From assembly GCA_008828725.1 (NCBI GenBank), contig MEHQ01002657.1, positions 288,243 through 352,242 on the forward strand: a DNA stretch of 64,000 nt, read 5' to 3'. This stretch comes from Saccharina japonica (taxonomy: Eukaryota; Sar; Phaeophyceae; Laminariales; Laminariaceae). This document shows, one piece after another, positions 11,001-19,964 of this stretch (position 1 is its first letter; each line of letters begins with the position of its first letter). The translations under genes and the position numbers were made by a program. The notes under the pieces were generated by a model. The model had not been told where the DNA came from, did not search any database, and saw nothing but the letters and a program-made list of their open reading frames with translations.

Positions 11001-14000
11001 CAGGGTCTCCTGGGTGGGCGTAGGGATCCCTGGAACGCCACGGGCGAGACAGGGGCGGCGATGGTGTTATCGAAGTCTTGAGCGTATCATGCTGTTTTTG
11101 GGTCGATCGCTCGGTTTTTGATCGGGTTGGAGCATCGAGCTGGTTGAAAAGTTGGGATTGCGACCGCCATGATTGGTTTTGAGGCGCCACCGCCGGGGTA
11201 CGCTGTGCTATGGTCTATAGGCGTGGGCGCGGCTGTTGTCCCGGTGGCCTCGGGTTGTGGTTCATGTGTTGTCGCCTCGGTCGTGGTCATCGATGCCACC
11301 AAGAAATGACCAGATTGTACCGGGGGCGTTTGCCCACCGTGGACATGCCGGTCCAAGTCGGGCCAACTCCTCAATTTGATTTGAATTCTTTGGAAAAGAA
11401 GGTCCTGGGACCTTCTTGGTTTTTTCGTCCAATTCAAATTGATTAGACCCCAAGATCCTAATATTTGATGCTGGTGCTTGTGTTGACGAATGAAAAGCGT
11501 ATTTGAATTGAATTTTTTCCAAATTGAATTTATTTCATACTCGTTAAAACGGGCCCTAAGGGGGGAGAATAACAAAAAAAAAACAACAATCGTTGTGCTT
11601 GTAAGGGCCCATATTAACGAGTATAAAATAATTTCAATTTGGAAAAAATAAAATTCAAATTCGCTTTTCATTGGTCAACACACGCACCAGCACCCCCCAA
11701 GATCCTAATCTTCGGTGCTGGTGCGCGTGTTGACCAATGAAAAGCGGATTTTTTTTTTTTTTCCAAATTGAATTTTTGTTTTCTTCGTTAAAACGGGCCC
11801 TAAGCTTGTGTTGAACGCGCACGCGCCCATTCTCAAAATAAGAAATCCGACGCGTTCTACGATAGAGATAGCACTTTTTGGCTGAAATGGTTTCTGAATG
11901 ATCGAGCTCCTTAACCCAAATTCGGCGGACTTTGATCATTATTTTTTGTTGCAATATGGTTCCTTGTTTGCTTCGGCCATGGGATTCTCAATCCGATAGC
12001 ACTTTTACTTTCCTCCCTTAATGATCAGTTCGGGGTGAGGTGTAGAGCTCTTCAAGTGACCACCCTTCTAAGGCAAAAAACATGGTGCACCTCTATCGTA
12101 GCATGCGTCATCCAGCCATCCTGGACTACAGCAGTAGCTTTCCTGCCTCTTATTATTTTTATCGGTGTCCTGTATTGCTGAATTTTCGACGGTAAGTATT
12201 GACAGCTATAGTAGCAATGGCCGTCTCAGCCAGTTATGTTGTTGTTCAATCCAAGTTTCAGGTCGATCTACAGCACGTACTACCACTGTAGCTTTGGGAC
12301 GCGTGCTACGGTAGAGGGGGCACTTTTTGGCTGAATATTTTTCTGAACGATCGGGCTCCTTAACCCAAATTCGTCGGACATTCATTTTTGCGACGACAAA
12401 TGTTTCAGAATATACTTCGGTCATGAGATTTCGCATCCAGCAGCACTTTTATTTTCCTCCAAAATATTTTTTCGGTGAGGTATGACGCTCCTTAAGTGAG
12501 GAGCTCAGAAACAACATAGTGCACCTCTATCGTAGAATGCGTCTTGGGTCGGACTGCGCACCCGCTATCTATCCTGATCGATATCAATCGGCCATGGAGA
12601 CAACCATATACATACAACAGCGAGGAAATTTCAGCCTATGATGGGAAAGTCATCATCGGTGTCGACTTACAGTAAGGTAGTTCGCAATAATCGGCGCGGA
12701 GCATATCATACCGTTTCGACCAGACTACCGGAGCTCGAATTGGGGCCGTTGCGGCGTTAGTACCTGATGGATCGCGAAATTGTTTTTATCAGGCTTACCC
12801 TGGCTTTACTAGCCTTGTAGATTAATGTTACGAGGGACAATAGTAAACAGGACCAAATATTGTTAGTAAAAATAGGTAAATGTATAGGTTTTTGTGTCTA
12901 CCGTAGGTCCTATTTACTATGGTCCCCCGTAATAGTAATGGACTGGCCGTTTACTCGGTATATAGCGCAGTGAGTAACACCTTTACATATAAATATATAC
13001 AGTGGTTGCGACGAAAGCGAGTTGCTGATTTTCATGCCCGAAAAATGTTAGGGCATGCCTTCACTCTTTTAGCTGGGCGAGAGCAAGGTATCCTGCAGAA
13101 AAAAACAAGAACAAGAAGAAGCCGGAGAATCTGTGCCGTTATCCGACTGAAAATCTCCCGACGGTCACAAATATCTATATACCTACCAGCACGATTTCCT
13201 ACCGATGATTACTCTATATCTTTGATAGGGGACGTCCTGTAAAGGTCGGCGCGCACCGAATCCAACGTTCGGCGCGTGTTTGCCTTTGCAGGGGTATAGT
13301 AGCGTATTTGCCTTATAGGGGTACAGTACGAGCGTGTTTGCCCTATAGGGGTACAGTCTAATAGCGTGTTTGCCTTATAGAGTACAGTGGCGTGTTTGCC
13401 TTACAGGGGTATAGTAGCGTATTTGTCTTATAGGGGTATAGTATGAGCGTGTTTTCCCTACCGGTACAGGGGTACAGTATAGTAACGTGTTTACCTTGTA
13501 TAGGTAGATTTGCGTGTTTGCCTTATAGTGGTATAGTAGCGTGTTTGTCTTATGGGGGTATATCAGCGTGTTTGTCTTATAGAGGTACATTACGAGCGTT
13601 CTTGCCTTAAAGGGGTATAGTAGCGTGTTTGCCTTATAGGGGTATAGAAGCGTGTTTGCCTTCTAGGGGTATAGCAGCGTGTTTGCCTTCTAGGGGTACA
13701 GTTGCGTGTTTGCCTCATAGGTAGCGTGTTTGTCTTATAGGAGTATAGTTGCGTGTTTGCCTTATAGGGGTACAGTAACATGTTTTCCCTATAGGGGTAC
13801 AGTAGCACCTACTTTTTCTGAGCCCCCTCACTCAAAGAGCTCCACACCTCACCCAAAAACTGAACCATGAGAAAACGTGTCGGCTTATTATCCCGATTAA
13901 AAATGCCACGGTTTAGGTGTAAAACGAGTAATGTTGTGCAACACTAATGGGATAAGGCATGCCTTAGTGGGTAGTTTATTCCTCAGTTGAGGAGTATACT

Positions 14001-17000
14001 CGTAGTACTAGTCAGTGATAATCATTAAAAGTCACTAGTAGTCAGTGATCGTCAGTAATAGTCAGTAACAGTCAGTAATAGTCAGTAATAGTCAGTACAA
14101 GTCAGCAACAGTCAGTATGAGTAATAGTCAGTAATAGTCAGTACTCGTCATTACTCGTCATTAATCGTCAGTAATCGTCAGTAATAGTCAGTAACAGTCA
14201 GTAATAATCAGTAGTCGTCAGTAATAGTCAGCACTACTCAGTCATAGTCAGTTACAGTCAGTAACAGTCAGTAATAGTCGGTAATAGTCAGTAATAGTCA
14301 GTAATAGTCAGTAATAGTCAGTAATAGTCAGTAATAGTCAGTAATAATCGGTAATAGTCAGTCGAAACGTTTCGGCCAGAAACTGCCGTATACTCCTATC
14401 GTGTATACATACTCGTATATCACGCGTCTTTCATACCGTCTAGCCCGGTGATCCGTTCAATCTTGTTGTGATCCAGCTTTAGAATCCTCAGATTTTTTAG
14501 CTCCGAGAGCCCCTGCAGCACCTCCAAGGCGTTGTGGCTGAGGTTGAGCTCTTGCAGATTCCGATGGTGCGACAAGCTCGTCATCCTTTCGATGCTGCGA
14601 GGCACCGGTACACATAGTCGGCGAGGCAACACCCGGGATGTTCTGGTGGAATGAGATTTGTTTTTGTTACAAGGCTGCAGCACCTTACAAGAAGACCGCA
14701 TGCCATTTATTTATGTCGTCATCCCAGCAAGCGCACGGTATGGCATCTATATATATATGTTATATGTGGCATACATGGTCTTGCCTACGAACAACCCGAA
14801 AGAAAAAAAACGACACGCTTCTAGGCACACAAATTTACAGTAAGCATTTGGACTTAATATTTCACGCGTTTGACTGATGGCGGAACACATAAAAATGTTT
14901 ACGATCGTTGAAGCTCACATTGTCGGATGGTAAACGCAACACTACTGCGTACTGTAGCTTATAATACGACATATTACCAAAATATTGCGCTGTACATTAT
15001 TATCAGATAGAAGCCGAAGAAAAAATGGCGAAACAAAATTGTCCGGCAACAAACTTGATGCCGGTGAAGCTCACCGGATGTACGGACGGAATTCAAGTAA
15101 TTGGAGTCCAGCAACGACTTTATCGCCTACAGTCGCTCGGCGATTCGTAACCGACGACGGTTTTAGTCGTAAAGGAAAATTCAAGACCGCTTGGGGTATT
15201 ACTCATGCTAAAAGGCCTAAACGATCGAAGCGTGCTACTATAGAGGTATATGGTATACCTTTTTTTGGCTGAAACGGTTTCTGGATGGTCGGGCTCCTTA
15301 GCCAAAAAAATCGTCCGGACTTTCATTCTTTGTGTTGCACCATTTTTCATGTTATCCTTGAGCCATGGAATTCTCCATCGGGTATATACATACGAAGTAG
15401 CAAGTAGCACTTTTGGTATCCTCCACAATATTTTTTTTCACTTAGTATTAGTATAGAGCTCCTCAAGCAATGAGCCTCAGAAGGCAAAAAAGCATGGTGC
15501 ACCTCTTCCGTAGCATGCTTCGATCCTTATATTTCCAGACATTGAAACACGTGCTACGACAGGGGTACTGCTGTTGTACCGTTTTTTGGCTATTCTTGTT
15601 TCTGAATCACGGGGCTCCTTGACCACAATCGTCGGGATACCACTCTGTCCCGACATATAAGCACCATTTACACACTAATATTGAATTAAAACGGTGCTTA
15701 TATTTCGGGACAGAGTGGTATAGCACTGATATTTTCGTCCAAAATCGTTTTTTTTACTTACTATTAGTATAGAGCTCCTCAAGTGACCACCCTCAGAAGG
15801 CAAAAACACGGTGCACCTGCATGCAGGCTACCGTAGCATGCATCCAGAGTGGTATGAAGTGCTAAAGGTATGGAAGCACTGCTCGTGCGCACCGTAAAAG
15901 CCCCCCACCTATTGAACGACAGATCCGCCCGGTGAAGCATCGACGACGACCGCACCACGTCGGACCTCCAGTCGTGCAGCCAGCCCTCGCTCGCTTTCCA
16001 CGAAAAGTCTTCCCCTTCGAACAGCTCGTAGTCCAGCACGCTGGACAAATAGTTTTGAGCGAACCACCACCACCACCACCACCACCGGCCGATGTGAGAA
16101 AAGCGGTGAGATCATCACATTAGTATTATCGTTGTTTATAAAAAATAAAAAATAAATAAATAAAAACAGGCGGTTTTGGGCAGAGGCCGACCGGGCTAAG
16201 GTCTTCACACCTCGGACCGATTATGATCTACTATTCCGGGGGGCCATAGTAAACACTAGTAAATAGGACCAAATATCGTTAGTCAAAGTAGTGACATATA
16301 TAGGTTTTTGTGTATACCGTAGGTCCCTTATTTACTATTACGGAGGACCATAGTAAACCATAGTAAATAGGACCAAATATTGTGGGTAAAAACAGATAAA
16401 TATGTAGGTTTTTGTGTCTACCATAGGTCCTATTAACTATGGTCCCCAGCAATAGGGCCCCCCGTTATAGAATCATCGATTTCCACGACTTGGTGATCTA
16501 GATCGTTCATGAGGCAGATCTATCTATTGTTCCTGATCTTCTGTGATTTAACTCATGCTGTCGGGTGGGACCCATCCGTAAAATCTCCTGGGTCTACTGC
16601 TGTACTACTGCCGTAGCACATATTTGCCAGTGGGTTGGATGTGTTGCTATGCATACTCGTATGTACGCAGATCTTGTGCAGCCTCTCACAACCGCAGGCG
16701 AGGCACCAGATGATCTAGATTCTGATATGTCGTATATGATCTGGATCATGATCTGTCGTAGATGATCTAGATCATGATCTGTCGTGGATGATCTAGATCA
16801 TGATCTATCTGTAGATCATCTAGATTATGATCTATCTGCAAATGATCTACAGTAGATCATGATCTATTTGCAGATGACCTAGATCATGATCTATCTGTAG
16901 ATGACCTAGATCATGATATATCTGTAGATGATCTAGATCGTGATCTATCTGTAGATGATCTAGATCGTGATCTTTCTGTAAATGACATGTTCATGGTATA

Positions 17001-18591
17001 AAAGGCTTTCAGATATGTATGTGTAGGACAGGCGAGGGCACGAGTGAGTACTGCTGATGAATGCCGTTGAAAGTAGGTTCCTACTATTACCGCAGGGCGA
17101 GGGTTGCTCCACCAAAGGGAAGAAGTGGCGGCAAATAAAGACTGGCGATTACGTACAGCACACCGGGCACACCTCATGGTTGGTTGGAGAATTGTGAAGG
17201 TGCCACCTACTGAGCTATACGAAGTAGGAGTAAAACATCGATTGATTACCCCTAGGCCAGGGTAATCCTTAAAACATTCTCCCCCCCTCTGAACGGCGGG
17301 ATCTTTGGGACATAACGGTACCATTTTTCGTATTCGGCCGTACGTGGACCTACCCGCTCTGTTTCAATACCCGGGGAACCATGGAGGCATGTTTTTTAGG
17401 GACGCACGTGCAAGTATTTCTATAAAAGAGAAACGTTCGAAGTGAGATTCGAACCCGTTTCCTGCCGACGACGCCGAGTGTGAATGTATTACGTACCTCC
17501 TACTCATAGGGTGTATTAAACGTGGGTGTACGAACTACTATTAATACCTCGTACAATGCAAGGAGCCGTGGCGACACGATCCCACTCGTCGTGTGCTGCT
17601 ATCATACGCGTGCTCCCGCTGCTCGTGGAGGGTGTTGGCGATACCCCGATAGAACTTGTCGTTTTCTTGGTCGCTTTGTCTCAGCATTCCAAAAGAGCTA
17701 CGGTCGTGGTTACTCTGTAGTGCCGGTTCAGTAATGCCGGTTACCCGCTGTTTATAGTGCCCGTGGAATCGCTTGACATAGATGGGATTCACCGGTTAGA
17801 CAGTGTGCGGAGTATATAGTGCCGGTTGCCGCTATAGTGGGTAAGCAAAATTCGACGAGAGTTGACGAGGGAAGAAAGTGCTGCAATCGTCTCGCGATAA
17901 AAACGCAAAGCAAGAACCGTAGTGGGGAAGGAGGGAGAGGAGCCTACCTTGTGACCCCGGATCTGAGGTACGACTAGGGAGGGAGAAAGACGGAAGTGCG
18001 AAGATAATAAATGGGATGGACAAAATATATATATATGCAGTGCCGGTATTGGTGGCTGGCGCATACCGGCACTATAATGGGACCACTGCTGTACGCACTA
18101 TACTGTTAGGGTTGAGGGTTCGGGTTATTATTACGGGGGACCAAAGTAAATAGGACCACATTTTGATACTAAAAACAGGTAAATATATATGCTTTTGTGT
18201 GAACCGTAGGTCTTATGTACTATTAATAGGGTCCCCCGTAACAGGAGACGCTCGTAACGTGGTGAGCCCCGTCCAGGATGTTTTGCCCACCCGGTCGATT
18301 CGTAACCGGTTATCATCGGTACCATCCCTTCCGCCACCCCGGGCAGAAATATAAGGACCGTTCAAACATGAATACAATCATCAAAAGGTCCTTGCATTGC
18401 CGTCCAGAGAGGTGCGTGCCTGGTACCACTCTCTCCCGACATATAGGGATAATTAGGGTCAAATAATATTACTGTAATGTAAAAACGCTCCATATATTGC
18501 GATACAGAAGTGGTACCGGTATGTAGTACGAAGGCGTGAGGGTGGAAACAAAGGCTACTCGTACTTCCTGCCTGTGGTGCTGTGGTGGGTT

Positions 18592-18644
<53 letters not shown>

Positions 18645-19912
18645 ACCTGGTCAGACAGTTGTGCGATATGTCAAGGTCGTGCAGGAAGGGCAGCCTGGAC
18701 AGTGGCCTCGCGCTGGATATGCAGTTCCCGCTCAGGTCCGCGGTCTGAAGCAGAGGGAAGTCGACGATTGCCTCGATGTTGGAAACCCCGGCGTTCGCCG
18801 CCATCAGCCCGACGTAGCACTGGCGCATGTCGTGCGGGCTACGGCCAAGTGTGTGGAGACCCTTCTTGATGTCCGCCCGATCAAGGGGGAGGCCTCTGGG
18901 GGCGGTTCGGCTGGCGTCTTTGCGGGCCTTGTCTCCGCGTATCCTTGCCTGGATCTTGGAGGCCGCGGCCTGTTGCTCCCGGTAGTGGGCGGTTTCTGCT
19001 CGGCCTCTGGTGCCACGGCATGCCGCCTGTGGGGGCGAGACCGAAGGTTGTCAGGAGGGGGAGGAGGCAGTTTTGGTGCTTCGTCACAGTATAATAGTCA
19101 CAACAATTTTATCAGGAACTACCAAACTGTTAATACTCGTACCGTAAAACTTCAAGAACAAAAGTTTACTCGTCCGTCCGTCATAAACCTGAACTGCCGT
19201 CTCCTGCCTGCCTCGAACAGCGCAAGATACTGTACGAGTACCCACAGGCTGGTACGTACGTATAATACCTGATACCAGGTACATGTTCACGATCTCATAT
19301 TCTATACTCGTACCGGTACCAGGTACGTATGTACGAACCTGGCACATGTTGCCAGGGTATATGGTATGATATGACCGTAAACCAAAACAAAACAGCGTGG
19401 ATTTCGGAGCGATTCACGGCTAAACACCTACGTGAGCACACCCCAGCGGCCCAGCACATGGGGCGGTGTTTGTTGCAAGGTTGTGGAAGTATCATACGAT
19501 ATATCAACAGCCAAGCCAATAATGTGCTTCACATCTGGATATCTGGATCCATCCGTCGTTTTTCGTATGATATGATATGAGATGATACCTGGATTTTGAT
19601 TACTGCTTGTTCTCGTTCCCATCGCGCGGTTGCCTCGCGAAGAACGAAGCTCCGCCTTCGCCGGTCAAGGGAAAGGCGAGCCAGCCGTCCTCGGTGTATC
19701 GCCTGGATGCGGGCGGCGGCCTCTTCCTCGCCGTCCATAGGCACGACGAGTTGTTGTGGTGGCGCAGCGAAGTCGGAGGCGGAAGACGAGGCGGAAGGCG
19801 AAAGGCGAAGCCGTTTCGCCGAACCGTAACCAACTACGCCGCATTTCTGAGTCGATCGATCCTGAATCCTTGCATCCTTGGATCCTTGCGCTAGAGCAGA
19901 GTCGTCTCCCAT
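5036..19912 (-). CDS. Leucine-rich repeat and IQ-motif protein (eight exons)
   Basis: I assembled eight exons: 19589-19912, 18647-19026, 15909-16040, 14437-14594, 10391-10565, 9288-9438, 7624-7698 and 5036-5362. Every junction has GT..AG ends and compatible phase, giving 573 residues. Exons 1-2 carry three calmodulin-type IQ motifs (ARIQAIHRGRLAR, IKIQ/AACRGTRGR split by intron 1, SKIQARIRGDKAR). Exons 2-6 encode about eight SDS22-type LRRs (for example DLSGNCI, DISHNCLT, DLSFNSIERM, ELNLSHNALEVL, KLDHNKI, HLDHNSV, TLDVRFNKI). Exon 7 continues the LRR cap (LLDRNK/ISPEEKVKAVNLMG), and exon 8 is a charged tail ending in TAG at 5036-5038. Exon 3 inserts an acidic/aromatic loop (YELFEGEDFSWKASEGW) into one LRR. 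The architecture resembles LRRIQ family proteins, many of them ciliary, so a calmodulin-binding flagellar or cytoskeletal scaffold is a reasonable inference. The start is the first in-frame ATG downstream of the divergent gene. An upstream exon cannot be excluded. Confidence 0.85.
5405..5690. repeat. Tandem repeat, four units of about 70-75 bp, in intron 7
   Basis: Four diverged units share GGTATGCTCTTCGTTGGGGT (or near variants) followed by a GCGTTTTG block and a G-rich end. The open frame through them (5436-5768, + strand) is explained by this periodicity and lies in an intron of the LRR/IQ gene. Confidence 0.65.
5925..6125. mobile_element. Short inverted-repeat element
   Basis: ACTTCCATTCAGGGGGAGTG at 5929 is mirrored by ACACTTTCCCTGAATGGAAG near 6030 and again near 6095. 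Inside is a second hairpin, AGCCTGTACACTGAG with CTCAGTGTACAGGCT. I did not recognise this family elsewhere in the window. Confidence 0.6.
6490..6598. mobile_element. Family A MITE-like element
   Basis: It is bounded by TTACGTGGGACCATAGTAAA and TTTACTATGTTCCCCTGTAA and contains the AAATATATAGGTTTT core. The rest of 6600-7170 holds no gene I can support, only an ATG/GTG microsatellite near 7000. Confidence 0.8.
7170..7372. mobile_element. Family D-like element with TAGTGCGG motifs
   Basis: Several copies of TAGTGCGG and its complement CCGCACTA flank a 200-bp interval that begins and ends with mirror-image motifs. The arrangement resembles family D (TAGTGCCGG) but with GCGG in place of GCCGG. 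Confidence 0.5.
7720..8215 (+). repeat. R3 unit followed by R1 unit
   Basis: 7730-7830 matches the reverse complement of 27390-27460 and 39745-39820 (TGACCATTGACCACGCATCC and CCCTTTCGAGACGGAGCACC). 7925-8215 is a full-length diverged R1. Both have a G run at the left end, which reads as a poly(C) tail in the other orientation. Confidence 0.65.
8780..9200. repeat. C-rich low-complexity tract in intron 6
   Basis: About 400 bp consist of CCCCTACC/CCCCCAACCC words with almost no G on this strand. The complementary strand, which is the sense strand of the LRR/IQ gene, is a run of GGGTAGGGG and GGTTGGGGG words able to form G-quadruplexes. The apparent polyproline frame here is compositional. Confidence 0.8.
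9600..10390. repeat. Minisatellite ACTTATTGACACC in intron 5
   Basis: About 790 bp consist of variants of ACTTATTGACACC and CTCACTTATTGACA. The array fills almost the whole intron between exons 5 and 6 of the LRR/IQ gene and abuts the 5' splice site at 10390. Confidence 0.9.
10724..11559. mobile_element. Family F element carrying cargo
   Basis: It starts TAAGGGCCCGTATTAACGA and ends TCGTTAAAACGGGCCCTAA. The subterminal CAATTTGG/AATTGAATT blocks match the compact F copies at 11602, 51969 and 57690. Those copies are about 200 bp, whereas this one holds about 600 bp of unrelated, more GC-rich DNA, as in a cargo-carrying MITE. Confidence 0.7.
11087..11290 (-). CDS. Short Thr/Pro-rich ORF in family F cargo
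   Basis: An ATG-initiated frame of 67 codons begins MTTTEATTHEPQPEATG, continues with a GGG and AIPTF-containing stretch and ends PKTA before a stop. A low-complexity Thr/Pro start would suit a captured Gag N-terminus or a host gene fragment, but no diagnostic motif is present. It is a weak call. Confidence 0.2.
   Translation of the reverse strand: MTTTEATTHEPQPEATGTTAAPTPIDHSTAYPGGGASKPIMAVAIPTFQPARCSNPIKNRAIDPKTA
11602..11803. mobile_element. Family F element, compact copy
   Basis: TAAGGGCCCATATTAACGAG and its inverted partner bound an internal palindrome. CGCTTTTCATTGGTCAACAC faces its complement GTGTTGACCAATGAAAAGCG across a GGTGCTGGTG centre. It lies about 40 bp from the cargo copy. 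Confidence 0.8.
11840..12545. mobile_element. Two family G inverted-repeat elements
   Basis: Copies at about 11852-12112 and 12293-12545 share ACGATAGAGATAGCACTTTT or a variant at one end. The middle shares GGGCTCCTTAACCCAAATTC, and the other end has GGTGCACCTCTATCGTAGCA. Between them is unique AT-rich DNA. Confidence 0.7.
12828..12934. mobile_element. Family A MITE-like element, near-canonical
   Basis: Almost perfect inverted ends (TTACGAGGGACAATAGTAAA and TTTACTATGGTCCCCCGTAA) flank GGACCAAATATTGTTAG and CCGTAGGTCC. The 12935-13275 interval has no supported gene. Confidence 0.85.
13275..13805. repeat. Minisatellite, about 27-bp unit, in intron 4
   Basis: About 20 units of TAGCGTGTTTGCCTTATAGG plus GGTA vary in length. 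The two antisense frames rich in YKTNTLLY-type words are translations of this array. It lies in the 3.9-kb intron between exons 4 and 5 of the LRR/IQ gene. Confidence 0.9.
14030..14366. repeat. Microsatellite-like array AGTCAGTAAT
   Basis: More than 30 units of a 10-bp repeat, AGTCAGTAAT, with a homogeneous core at 14275-14345. It ends about 70 bp from exon 4 of the LRR/IQ gene, on the 3' (intron) side of its 5' splice site. Confidence 0.9.
15230..15850. mobile_element. Two family G elements, one with a nested family C element
   Basis: 15230-15512 runs from CGTGCTACTATAGAGGTATA to GGTGCACCTCTTCCGTAGCA. The second (about 15545-15850) has the same ends but is interrupted at 15640-15724 by a family C palindrome (GATACCACTCTGTCCCGACA ... 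GGGACAGAGTGGTA). The nesting makes the C insertion the later event. Confidence 0.75.
16232..16455. mobile_element. Two adjacent family A elements
   Basis: The first copy (16232-16337) runs directly into the second (16337-16455), and both have the GGACCAAATAT and CCGTAGGTCC or CCATAGGTCC landmarks. The first lacks its terminal CCCCCGTAA, so the second appears to have inserted at, or replaced, that end. Confidence 0.8.
16490..16985. repeat. R2 flank plus long GATC array
   Basis: The R2 flank (GTCGGGTGGGACCC, CTCTCACAACCGCAGG) is followed at 16735-16985 by roughly ten units built from GATGATCTAGATCATGATCT. The array is nearly self-complementary and very dense in GATC sites. Confidence 0.85.
17150..17240 (-). 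repeat. tRNA-like (A-box) sequence
   Basis: The minus strand reads GTATAGCTCAGTAGGTGGCA, a good RNA polymerase III A box, then CACCTTCACAATTCTCC. No B box or cloverleaf follows, so this looks like a tRNA-derived SINE fragment. Confidence 0.4.
17405..17475 (-). repeat. tRNA-like (B-box) sequence
   Basis: The minus strand contains ACGGGTTCGAATCTCACTTC, a canonical B box with T-loop GGTTCGAAT, preceded by GGCGTCGTCGGCAGG. I could not close an acceptor stem, so I call it tRNA-derived. Confidence 0.35.
17735..18085. mobile_element. Family D element containing repeat R5
   Basis: Family D motifs (TAGTGCCGGTT, GGCTGGCGCATACCGGCACT) flank a roughly 190-bp segment at 17840-18025. That segment is the reverse complement of 39285-39475 and 62395-62585. 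R5 either inserted into this D copy or belongs to a longer D variant. Confidence 0.65.
18128..18242. mobile_element. Family A MITE-like element
   Basis: TTACGGGGGACCAAAGTAAA and GGGTCCCCCGTAA are inverted ends around a slightly diverged core (GACCACATTTTGATAC, ACCGTAGGTC). Confidence 0.8.
18348..18525. mobile_element. Two family C-like elements
   Basis: The segment ATATAAGGACCGTTC ... GGTCCTTGCATTGCCGTCC is followed by GGTACCACTCTCTCCCGACA ... GATACAGAAGTGGTACC. The second copy has clear inverted ends; the first keeps only its inner arms. Confidence 0.6.
18593..18646. repeat. (CAA)n microsatellite next to a splice donor
   Basis: About 16 CAA triplets (GTT on the minus strand) begin within 3 nt of the intron 2 donor of the LRR/IQ gene (CCAG/GTATTGTTGTTG). 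The repeat therefore forms the start of the intron. Confidence 0.85.
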
Positions 19913-19964
19913 CTCCCACAAACCGACACACTCTGCTCGGCGTGTCACCGCTGTATCGTATGAT
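19913..19964. promoter_or_regulatory. Putative bidirectional promoter/5' UTR gap
   Basis: Only 52 bp separate the proposed minus-strand ATG (complement of 19910-19912) from the proposed plus-strand ATG at 19965. If both starts are right, transcription must begin inside or across the opposite gene. No TATA box is evident. The element is inferred from gene layout only. Confidence 0.3.

Noticed and set aside
13375..13808. Minus-strand frames rich in YKTNTLLYPY words
   Set aside because: They translate the 27-bp minisatellite; frame and composition follow the repeat.
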